A stretch of DNA of 39,090 nucleotides from a bacterium (GTDB lineage Bacteria > Zhuqueibacterota > Zhuqueibacteria > Residuimicrobiales > Krinioviventaceae), in the NCBI GenBank assembly GCA_029561455.1, contig JAKQIY010000076.1, forward strand, positions 145,838 to 184,927. The letters run 5' to 3'. Under the pieces are notes generated by a model. That model was not told where the DNA came from. It saw only the letters and a program-made list of their open reading frames with translations, and did no database searches. The translations under genes were made by a program, and so were the position numbers. Every line of letters begins with the position of its first letter. The stretch's first letter is position 1. Below are positions 8,129 to 15,154 of this stretch, piece after piece.

Positions 8129-9370
8129 TTACTGAGCTTTTTGGAGTAGAGAAGCAACTATCCGGTCGGAAGCCAGGGGTTGAAACACCTTGCGCCACAC
8201 TCCTTCCTTGCTGCAACCGGGCAGAAGACGGTGATGCCGGTTGGCAAAATAATCGAGCAATTCCAAACTCCATGGCAAACCGTTATTCTGACAAAGCCGG
8301 TTCCAGTCCCAGCGGTGTGCATATTTTTCTATAAATTCGATGCTCCAGGGCAATGCGGCGCGGGAGCTTAATTTTTGCCAATTCCAAAAAACCTGGTATT
8401 CGCCGATAAATTCTTCCGTCCAGGGCAGGTTTTCCTTGCAACTGAACATTTCCCAGTCCCATTTATCGACATAACGGGCGATGAGAGTCGCATTCCAGGG
8501 GACGCCGTCGTTGCCGCTCAAATAGCGCCAGTCCCAGCGTTCCCGGTATTTCTCGATGAACGGTTCGCTCCAGGGCAATGCGCTGTTATAACTCAGCCAG
8601 TCCCAGTCAAATGTATCCTGATAGTGCAGCAGGAATGCCTCATCCCAGGGCAAGCCTTCATTGGCGCTTAAACAATCCCAATACAGGGTATCGCGATAAA
8701 CTGATAATAGTTCTTCATTCCAGGGCAGGGACGGATTATAACTGAGCGACGCCCAATCCCAATAGTCCCGGTATTTATCCAGCAGCGCAGCCGACCATGG
8801 CAGGCCTTCATTCAAACTCAGAGCTTCCCAATTCCACTTTTCTTTATAACGGTCAATCAGCGCATTCGTCCAGTGTAAAGTTTTACGTCCGCTCAGGATA
8901 TTCCAGTCCCACTTGTCCGCAAAAGCCGACAACAGGTTTTCGTTAATAGTAAGACCTTCATTACGGCTAAGTGCGGACCAGTTTAAATTACCGGCATAGC
9001 GGTTAATTAATGGTTCGCACCAGGGCAGGGCGCGATTGGCGCTCAAACCTGCCCAACCCCATTCCCAGGCGCCCCACTGCCAGCGTTTGCTATAGCGCTC
9101 TATTAATTCTGTCGTCCAGACCAGGCTTTCATTATTGCTCAGTTCAGGCCAGTTCAAAACCCCGGCAAAAGCATCGATCATTTCTTCGCTCAAAGCATAC
9201 CACGCCGATACCAGGCCGACAGCAAATTCAGGATGAGCGGATAACAAGTCCAGCGCCTGCCTGGATTCGGAGACCACCAGTTTGTGAACAATTTCAATCG
9301 TTTTATCCAGGGCGGCAATTTCCCGCCGGTCGGTGATCACGGGCAACTGCGGAGAATTTATTTCAGCCAT
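8129..9370 (-). CDS. Protein of about thirteen 25-residue Trp/Asp repeats
   Basis: Residues 60 to about 375 are a tandem array with a 25-residue period, roughly Leu-Pro-Trp-Ser-x-x-(Leu/Phe)-Ile-x-x-Tyr-x-x-x-Trp-Asp-Trp-x-x-Leu-Ser-x-Asn. About thirteen units can be counted; the first two and the last are degenerate and unit 2 has a small insertion. The fixed Trp, Tyr and Leu positions suggest a helical or mixed solenoid used for binding. I do not recognise the family and assign no function. The protein has no signal peptide. I choose the ATG at 9370 because AAGGGA lies 7 bases before it; a TTG six bases upstream is the alternative. The start overlaps the end of the J-domain-like gene by 8 bases, so the two are translationally coupled. 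Confidence 0.78.
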   Translation of the reverse strand: MAEINSPQLPVITDRREIAALDKTIEIVHKLVVSESRQALDLLSAHPEFAVGLVSAWYALSEEMIDAFAGVLNWPELSNNESLVWTTELIERYSKRWQWGAWEWGWAGLSANRALPWCEPLINRYAGNLNWSALSRNEGLTINENLLSAFADKWDWNILSGRKTLHWTNALIDRYKEKWNWEALSLNEGLPWSAALLDKYRDYWDWASLSYNPSLPWNEELLSVYRDTLYWDCLSANEGLPWDEAFLLHYQDTFDWDWLSYNSALPWSEPFIEKYRERWDWRYLSGNDGVPWNATLIARYVDKWDWEMFSCKENLPWTEEFIGEYQVFWNWQKLSSRAALPWSIEFIEKYAHRWDWNRLCQNNGLPWSLELLDYFANRHHRLLPGCSKEGVWRKVFQPLASDRIVASLLQKAQ

Positions 9371-10277
9371 AGACAAGTCCCTTTAACAGGGATATTTCCC
9401 GTCGTAACGCTTTTTTCAACTGGGTAAAATAATGATCCTGATCATTGATACCGCACAATGTGCGATAAGCCAGGGATTGTTTCAATTCCCGGAACTCTTT
9501 TTCCACCATCTGAATTTTGGAACGCAGGGTAACCAGCATGGCTTTTAATTTTTCTTTATCGCCGATCTGCGCCGAGCGGGTCGACATTTTACCTGTTTCC
9601 AGGATGTGTAGAATTTTGCGGATTTGTTCAAGGTCATTCTTTTCATAGGCGAGTTTAAGGGCGATAAAAGTTTGTTCAGCTTCAACCTTGAATTCATCAG
9701 CGACCACATCGGGGTGGCACAATTTGCTGGCGCGGACGAAAAGTCTTCGCAGTTCCTGCTGTTGTTCGCCGACCAGATCGGGTATGATAATATCTGCTGA
9801 ATCCTGAAATATATTTTCATACAGTTTATAATCTTCATCCGGTTGAAAGGGCTTCGCTCCGGAATGAAGCGCAGCAGTATGTTTTCGATATAGTTTTTTC
9901 AATTCCAAAAGTTCCAGTATTATAGCACCCAGTTCCTGCTGATAACGGATATTAAAATAATAAAGCTGCTTTTCTATCTCTATTTTCCGGCTTGACAATT
10001 CTGCCAGTTGCATTTCCAGCGCAGTAACCTGCAAGCGGATCCCCGCCAGTTCCGGGTCTTCAAAAGGTAATATCTGGCCGGCATGAGCCAGGTAATCATC
10101 GATCAATAACGCTGCTGCCGCAAATTCCTGGTTAGCCAGTTCAGCAATAATATCCTGTAACTGTTCTTCGCTACCATCATAAAGTAACTTGCCGGTCAGA
10201 ATTTTGACAATGTCCAACTCACCAAGGGAGATCAGATTTTTAATTACCTGTAATCTTTTTACAATATCCTGGTTCAT
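9363..10277 (-). CDS. J-domain-like protein with coiled coil
   Basis: In this 304-residue protein, residues about 80-135 and 235-270 are heptad-rich and likely coiled coil. Between them, about 172-222, is a J-domain-like segment: LRRLFVRASKLCHPD followed by a helix with FIALKLAYE. The His-Pro-Asp signature that lets J proteins stimulate Hsp70 ATPase is intact at 188-190. The placement of a J-like domain in the middle of the chain is not the classical DnaJ layout. A co-chaperone or adaptor role is inferred. It is the upstream partner of the 25-residue-repeat protein, overlapping it by 8 bases. This pairing suggests the repeat protein is its partner or client-binding arm. Confidence 0.75.
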   Translation of the reverse strand: MNQDIVKRLQVIKNLISLGELDIVKILTGKLLYDGSEEQLQDIIAELANQEFAAAALLIDDYLAHAGQILPFEDPELAGIRLQVTALEMQLAELSSRKIEIEKQLYYFNIRYQQELGAIILELLELKKLYRKHTAALHSGAKPFQPDEDYKLYENIFQDSADIIIPDLVGEQQQELRRLFVRASKLCHPDVVADEFKVEAEQTFIALKLAYEKNDLEQIRKILHILETGKMSTRSAQIGDKEKLKAMLVTLRSKIQMVEKEFRELKQSLAYRTLCGINDQDHYFTQLKKALRREISLLKGLVYG

Positions 10278-10453
10278 GAATTTACCTGATTACTATTACT
10301 CACTTTATAAAAACCGGCGCTGCAGGAGCAGTGATAAAAAAAAAGAATTATTTGGTTAATTACCAACTATCTATAATAGAAAAAAATCCGCTCAAATTCA
10401 AGTAATGAAATTTTTTTCTTATCAATACAAGTGCTTCAATCAACAACATTCAA
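10278..10453. other. Intergenic region between miaA and the J-domain-like gene
   Basis: This AT-rich spacer of 176 bases lies downstream of miaA and upstream of the J-domain-like gene on the minus strand. It presumably carries the promoter of the latter. No hairpin terminator is evident. Confidence 0.4.
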
Positions 10454-11389
10454 TTAAACATGTAATAAATATAACACATTTTCTACAACCATGCCTGTTT
10501 CTGTTACATCCAAATCAATCCAGTGAATGCGTACATCGCGGCGAAACCAGGTTAACTGGCGTTTGGCATAGCGCCGAGAGTTGATCTTGATGCGCTCGAC
10601 CATTTCGTCATAGGTCATCGCACCGGTAAAATGGGCAAACACCTCCTGGTAACCGACAGTTTTCAGGGCATTCAGTTCCGGCCCCCAGCCGCGCTCGCGC
10701 AGGACTTGCACTTCATACAAAAGACCCGCTTGCAGCATAGCGTCCACCCTGCTCTCAATACGGCGGTATAGTGCTTCGCGGTCGCGGTTCAGGCCGACGA
10801 ATACGGGTGTAAATTCCGCCGGGGTCTCTTCGCCTTTGCGGAACGCTGATACCGGCATTCCGGCCAGATCATACACTTCAAGGGCGCGCACCACACGTTG
10901 AGTATCATTCGGGTGCAGGCGCGCCGCAGTAAGCGGATCCACCTGTTCCAGGATACGAAATACCGCCTCGACGCCCTCATTGCGGATGCGCTGCCGCCAC
11001 ATTTCTTTTACTTCAATATCGGAAAGCTTGGGCGCAAACAGGCCATCCACCAGCGCCTGGATGTAAAATCCGGAACCGCCAACCACTACCGGGGGAATGC
11101 CTTGCTCCAGCAGCCCGGCAATACACTGCCGCGCTTCACGGCCGTACTCGCCAGCGCTATAGTACTGGTCGGGATCGCGCATGTCGATAAAATGATGTGG
11201 TACGCGATCAAGTTCTGCTATTGTCGGTTTGGCTGTGCCAATGTCCATATAGCGGTACACCTGGCGGGAATCCGCCGACACAATTTCGCCATGCAGCGCT
11301 TCCGCCACTTGCAGCGCTAGTTCGGTTTTGCCGACCGCAGTCGGCCCGACGATGATGAGGACTTTAAATTCTTTCAAACCGCTTGTCAA
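10454..11389 (-). CDS. miaA: tRNA dimethylallyltransferase MiaA
   Basis: This enzyme transfers a dimethylallyl group to N6 of adenosine 37 in tRNAs that read codons starting with U. The P-loop is LIIVGPTAVGKTELAL near the N-terminus. Further MiaA landmarks are ADSRQVYRYMDIGTAKP, VPHHFID, VVGGSGFYIQALVDGL, the DTQRVVRALEVY helix and the C-terminal YAKRQLTWFRRD. The length of about 310 is normal. The start is uncertain: TTG at 11389 has GGAGG only 3 bases before it, and a second TTG at 11377 would give the more usual MKEFKVLIIVGPT beginning. The first 26 bases lie inside the end of mutL, so the pair is coupled. Confidence 0.96.
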   Translation of the reverse strand: MTSGLKEFKVLIIVGPTAVGKTELALQVAEALHGEIVSADSRQVYRYMDIGTAKPTIAELDRVPHHFIDMRDPDQYYSAGEYGREARQCIAGLLEQGIPPVVVGGSGFYIQALVDGLFAPKLSDIEVKEMWRQRIRNEGVEAVFRILEQVDPLTAARLHPNDTQRVVRALEVYDLAGMPVSAFRKGEETPAEFTPVFVGLNRDREALYRRIESRVDAMLQAGLLYEVQVLRERGWGPELNALKTVGYQEVFAHFTGAMTYDEMVERIKINSRRYAKRQLTWFRRDVRIHWIDLDVTETGMVVENVLYLLHV

Positions 11390-13184
11390 GTTCCTCCAGC
11401 GACAAGGTGATCATGGTGGGGCGGCCATGCGGGCAAAAATAGGGGGTTTCGCAGGCAAACAACTGGTCGATCAGCGCGGCCATGGCTGTATCGGTGAGCG
11501 GATCGCCGCTCATGATCGCCGAGCGGCAGGCCAGGCTTTTAGCCACTCGTTCCTGGATGTCCGCTTCCACGGCCAACTTTAATTTATATTCATCGAGAAT
11601 ATCCAGCAGCAGCTTGCTCTCGCGTCCCACCTGCAAGCCGCTCGGCACGCCTTCTACCACCACGGTGCGGTTGCCGAACCCCTTGACGATAAAGCCGACC
11701 TTTTCGAGGTATGGTAAAATTTCCAAAAGATAAGTGTAATCCTCGATGGTCAGTTCCAGGGTTTGCGGAAACAAGAGTTGCTGGGAAGCGGATTGTCGGC
11801 TGTGGAAATTGTTTTTTACGCGTTCATAAATAATGCGTTCATGCGCGGCGTGCTGGTCGATAATAACGAGTCCGCTTTTGATTTGTGAAACCAGGTACTT
11901 GTTGTGCAACTGCCACAGCATTTTCGCTTCCTGCTGGCGTGCGGGAACAGCCGGCGTAGCCGGGACTGCCGATTGGTTTTCGATACGAAATTGCGATGCA
12001 GCCTGGGTCGGTTTAACAGCAACCATATCTACAGGATAATCGACCTCGGGCGGGGCATCAAAATTAATGGCGGTTTGGGTAGTTTTGTTACTGCTGTAAA
12101 TTTCATCGATCAGCGAGGTGGTAAAACGTTTGGGGAAGGGCCGTCGTGATAGCTGGAATTTCTCCTGCATTTCGGGAATGATCTCATCGGTCTTGACGGC
12201 GCGTTTGATGGCGCCGCGAATGAGGGTGAACAACGATTGCTGATCCGCAAACTTTATTTCGCTCTTGGTGGGATGCACGTTCACATCGATGCGCGCGGGA
12301 TCGATGTCCAGCGAAAGCACATACAGCGGGTAACTGCCGGGCGGACACAGGTCGCCCAGTCCTGCCGCAATGGCCGCGCCGATAGTACGGTCGATAATAT
12401 AGCGCCGGTTAACGAACAGGTACTGGTCGTTGCGGGTTTTGCGCAGAATATCGAAATTGCCGATAAAACCGGTACAGGTCAACAAGGCATTGGTGTCGGA
12501 AACCTCCAGCAGGTTATCGCCCACCGTCCGGCCCAGCACATCGCCGATGCGCTGCCGCAGAGTGGACGGTTTATAGCTGAATATTTCATTATCGTCATGG
12601 TAAAATTCAAAAGCGATTTCCGGGTAGCTCAACACAAAACGGTTAACCACGGAAATAATGTGCCGGTATTCGGTATTGGTGGCGCGCAGGAACTTGCGGC
12701 GCGCCGGGGTGTTGTAGAACAGGTTTTTGACGGCGATTGATGTACCGGCGTTGCCGCCGGTGCGATCCAGTTTGACCATAACGCCGCCTTCGATGTTGAT
12801 TTGCGTGCCTTCGATGGCATCGCGGGGCACGGTTTTCATCTCTACCTGGGCCACGGCGGCAATGCTGGCCAGCGCTTCGCCGCGAAAACCGAGGGTACGG
12901 ATCTGCTCCATATCTTCCCAGGCGCCGATCTTGGAGGTGGCGTGGCGCTGAAAGGACATGATGGCGTCTTTTTCCTGCATGCCGGAACCGTTATCAACCA
13001 CCTGAATGAGACCCTTGCCGCCGTCGCGCAGCAGCACGGTGATCTTGTCCGCCCCGGCGTCGATGGAATTTTCCACCAGTTCCTTGACCACCGACGAGGG
13101 CCGGTCGATGACTTCTCCGGCGGCGATTTTATTAATAAGGTTCTCCGGCAGAACCCGAATTTTCACTTCCTGTTCCGGCGCCAT
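11364..13184 (-). CDS. mutL: DNA mismatch repair protein MutL
   Basis: This 606-residue protein carries the GHKL ATPase motifs of MutL: KIAAGEVIDRPSSVVKELVE near residue 18, DNGSGM, TLGFRGEALASI and FYNTPARRKFL. The C-terminal dimerisation domain contains DQHAAHERIIYE, matching the DQHA(X)2E(X)4E endonuclease motif, and FCPHGRP near the end. It should therefore nick DNA itself, as expected in lineages without MutH. The middle linker (about 345-425) is less conserved, as usual. It is followed by miaA with a 26-base overlap, a common bacterial gene order. The ATG at 13184 is the only plausible start near the conserved N-terminus. Confidence 0.97.
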   Translation of the reverse strand: MAPEQEVKIRVLPENLINKIAAGEVIDRPSSVVKELVENSIDAGADKITVLLRDGGKGLIQVVDNGSGMQEKDAIMSFQRHATSKIGAWEDMEQIRTLGFRGEALASIAAVAQVEMKTVPRDAIEGTQINIEGGVMVKLDRTGGNAGTSIAVKNLFYNTPARRKFLRATNTEYRHIISVVNRFVLSYPEIAFEFYHDDNEIFSYKPSTLRQRIGDVLGRTVGDNLLEVSDTNALLTCTGFIGNFDILRKTRNDQYLFVNRRYIIDRTIGAAIAAGLGDLCPPGSYPLYVLSLDIDPARIDVNVHPTKSEIKFADQQSLFTLIRGAIKRAVKTDEIIPEMQEKFQLSRRPFPKRFTTSLIDEIYSSNKTTQTAINFDAPPEVDYPVDMVAVKPTQAASQFRIENQSAVPATPAVPARQQEAKMLWQLHNKYLVSQIKSGLVIIDQHAAHERIIYERVKNNFHSRQSASQQLLFPQTLELTIEDYTYLLEILPYLEKVGFIVKGFGNRTVVVEGVPSGLQVGRESKLLLDILDEYKLKLAVEADIQERVAKSLACRSAIMSGDPLTDTAMAALIDQLFACETPYFCPHGRPTMITLSLEELDKRFERI

Positions 13185-13235
13185 AAGTATTTATATATTT
13201 TGATAGTTAATGGATCAATTTATTTGCGATTTTAT

Positions 13236-13263
13236 CAAGCCTGTATGCAATAATTCAGGCTTG
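13236..13263. repeat. Inverted repeat upstream of mutL
   Basis: CAAGCCTG (13236-13243) is repeated inverted as CAGGCTTG (13256-13263) with a 12-base loop. No T-run follows on either strand, so a terminator is unlikely. The palindrome TTGTACAA at 13261-13268 overlaps its right arm. Confidence 0.5.
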
Positions 13264-13419
13264 TACAATCCTATTATACCACTTTTAATGGTTTAATTCA
13301 AGGGGATTGTGTGGGGGGATAGGTAATTTTCAGTCCCAGATCGCGGCCTTTCCCTCATTCACCCGGAATGAAATACCTGATCTGGTAATAAAAAATTCTT
13401 GCATCTCAATAAAACAATC

Positions 13420-13439
13420 TGTACATTTGAATTGTACAA
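13420..13439. promoter_or_regulatory. Candidate operator of the toxin-antitoxin genes
   Basis: Two copies of the self-complementary hexamer TGTACA lie at 13420-13425 and 13433-13438, 13 bases apart and 22 bases before the antitoxin start. A third copy is at 13262-13267 near mutL. Phd/YefM antitoxins bind palindromes in their own promoter, so this pair is a reasonable operator candidate. Binding is inferred from position and symmetry. Confidence 0.45.
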
Positions 13440-13460
13440 AATTGGTAACAGGAGCGTTGT

Positions 13461-13694
13461 ATGGACTCAATTGCAGTTAGCGATTTACGGGCTAATTTCA
13501 AAAAAATACTCAAAAAAATTGAACATGGCTCCATCATAGATATTACATCGCGGGGCAAAGTGATTGCCAAACTGGTGCCGCCCGATTACAGCAGGGAAAT
13601 TGCCCGGCAAAAATTAATCGAGTTACGGGAAAATGCTGTTATTGGCGACGTTATTTCCCCGCTCAATGCTGCCTGGGAGGCGGCGCAGGATTGA
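13461..13694 (+). CDS. Phd/YefM-type antitoxin
   Basis: This 77-residue protein has the typical opening of the family: a first strand and helix with IAVSDLRANFKKILKKIEHG, then a strand with IDITSRGKVIAKLVP. The N-terminal half should dimerise and bind operator DNA; the C-terminal half (about 45-77) should wrap the toxin. AGGAG sits 7 bases before the ATG. Its TGA stop (13692-13694) shares bases with the TTG start of the toxin gene, so the two are coupled as is usual for such pairs. Confidence 0.9.
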   Translation: MDSIAVSDLRANFKKILKKIEHGSIIDITSRGKVIAKLVPPDYSREIARQKLIELRENAVIGDVISPLNAAWEAAQD

Positions 13695-14086
13695 TAACCG
13701 TTGATACGCATATTATTATCTGGGACGCCCTGCAGCCGGAATTGCTGAGTAAAAAAGCTCAAGCAGCAATAAACACCGCCAATACCGGGGACGGGATCAT
13801 CTTTTGCGAAATATCCTTGTGGGAAATTGCCATGTTGATGCGGAAAGACCGGCTGAAAATTGATGTCTCTTTTATGGAATTTATTAACTTGCTGAAAGCA
13901 GCAAACCATTATGTATTTACAGGCATGTCGCCGGAAATCGCGGAATTATCCGTTACCCTGCCGGAAGAGATCAACCATGATCCGGCCGATAGAATTATTT
14001 GCGCAACCGCACTGCAAACCAACACGCCCTTGCTGACCGCCGATAAAAATTTGCTCAAGAGTAATATTATAAAAACAATATGTTAA
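13691..14086 (+). CDS. PIN-domain toxin (VapC-like ribonuclease)
   Basis: This 131-residue PIN domain has the acidic metal-binding residues in their expected places: D5 in VDTHIIIWD, E40/E45 in FCEISLWEIAM, D97/D100 in HDPADRIICATAL and D118 in LTADKNLL. VapC-type toxins cut specific RNAs such as tRNAs when freed from the antitoxin. The start is TTG at 13691, overlapping the antitoxin stop in the form TTGA. All catalytic residues are intact, so the pair may be active. Pairing of a PIN toxin with a Phd/YefM-type antitoxin is common. Confidence 0.9.
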   Translation: MITVDTHIIIWDALQPELLSKKAQAAINTANTGDGIIFCEISLWEIAMLMRKDRLKIDVSFMEFINLLKAANHYVFTGMSPEIAELSVTLPEEINHDPADRIICATALQTNTPLLTADKNLLKSNIIKTIC

Positions 14087-14143
14087 GTGCAATGTATCAA
14101 GGCGCTGCTGCACTCCAATTCTCAGGAAATTATTAGAATATTC

Positions 14144-14250
14144 CACGTGCTACGCACCTCGGCGCGGTGCTATATTATAAATAGGGTAGATAGCCGCGAT
14201 TATTCTGGTTTTGGGGAGAGTTACAAGTCCCAGGTGCGTAGCACATTGTG
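14144..14250. repeat. Palindromic intergenic repeat element, MITE-like
   Basis: A perfect 13-base inverted repeat encloses about 72 bases: GTGCTACGCACCT at 14147-14159 and AGGTGCGTAGCAC at 14232-14244. The outer CAC (14144-14146) and GTG (14248-14250) could extend the stem across a bulge. A smaller hairpin (GCACC/GGTGC) lies inside the left end. The centre has ATATTATAAATAGGG. Similar GTGCTACGCACC-ended palindromes with a TATTTATA core are, as I recall, scattered between genes in Bacteroidota-related genomes. No coding capacity is present. Confidence 0.6.
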
Positions 14251-14359
14251 TTTGTGCTCGCTTTGGGATTGATGTTATGGTACAGGAAACAAGGTTGGAA
14301 ACCATTTTTTATTTTACGAACCGGGTGGGGAAATCCGGATCGATCCAGGAGTGATAAGC

Positions 14360-15052
14360 ATGAAAACCTTTGCAGATAAAATTATTGAATTCAACCTGTC
14401 GCTTGATTTCAAAGGGAGCTTGCCTGAGGGGATAAAAATAATGAATCCCTTTAAAGATGATGGCGGTATAATTTCTGTCTCCTCTGAATTTTATAAAAAA
14501 TACTACAATGATTACAATAGCCGTCACATTATATTAGGCATTAATCCGGGACGGTTTGGCGGCGGCGTAACCGGCGTACCTTTTACCGATACTAAAAGAC
14601 TTGCCGGTATATGTGGAATAAAGTATCCGGGCAGGGGAACTCACGAGCTTTCATCCGTATTCATATACGATGTTATTGAAGCCTATGGAGGCGCTGGTAA
14701 ATTTTATTCTAAATTTTACATCAATTCAATTTGTCCTCTCGGTTTTATAATCAACGATAAAAAAGGGAAATAAAAGAATTACAATTATTACGATAGCAAG
14801 GAATTAACCCAGGCAGTTTACAATTTTATGATTGAAAGCATCAGGAAACAACTCGGCATGGGGATAGAAACTGATATAGGTTTTTGTTTTGGCGCCGGGA
14901 AAAACGAAACATTTCTAAGGTCAATAAACGACAAATATGGTTTTTTTAAAAATATAATTGCCCTGGAGCATCCACGCTATATCATGCAATACCAATCTAA
15001 TTCAAAACAGCAATACATTGACAAATACTTGACTGCATTTAATCAGGTTTAA
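14360..15052 (+). pseudogene. SMUG2-like uracil-DNA glycosylase gene with one in-frame stop
   Basis: Read through, the frame encodes 230 residues of the SMUG2 (DUF4918) branch of uracil-DNA glycosylases. The first half holds the active-site strand ILGINPGRFGGGVTGVPFTD and then FYINSICPLGF. The second half holds KNYNYYDSKEL, FCFGAGKNE and the HPR-containing strand ALEHPRYIMQY. A single TAA at 14771-14773 (codon 138) splits it. The frame is the same on both sides, so this is a nonsense change and not a frameshift. The upstream half alone lacks the HPR motif and should be inactive. ATG at 14360 is chosen because AGGAG lies 8 bases before it. A sequencing error, recent decay or stop readthrough could each explain it. 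Confidence 0.75.
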
Positions 15053-15095
15053 TAAACAAAAAACAACCGGAATAAGGGACAGATCATCACAGTGC

Positions 15096-15119
15096 AGGGA
15101 CAGGTCGCGGCCTGTCCCT
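15096..15119. repeat. Short palindromic hairpin between convergent genes
   Basis: AGGGACAGG (15096-15104) and CCTGTCCCT (15111-15119) form a 9-bp stem with a 6-base loop. It lies between the convergent glycosylase pseudogene and the 905-residue protein gene. No T-run follows, so it may be a dispersed REP-like palindrome more than a terminator. A degenerate relative of its right half occurs near 13338-13356. Confidence 0.5.
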
Positions 15120-15154
15120 ATAATTAATAAATTTAATTCCCCAATAAAATCATT

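Noticed and set aside
8375-9336. Regular 75-bp repeats that could be mistaken for a CRISPR array
   Set aside because: The units are degenerate, have no spacers and are explained fully by a 25-residue protein repeat in one open frame.
12237-12740. Long plus-strand frame (167 codons) opposite mutL
   Set aside because: It lies wholly inside the conserved mutL gene on the other strand and has no family features; it is a shadow of biased codon use.
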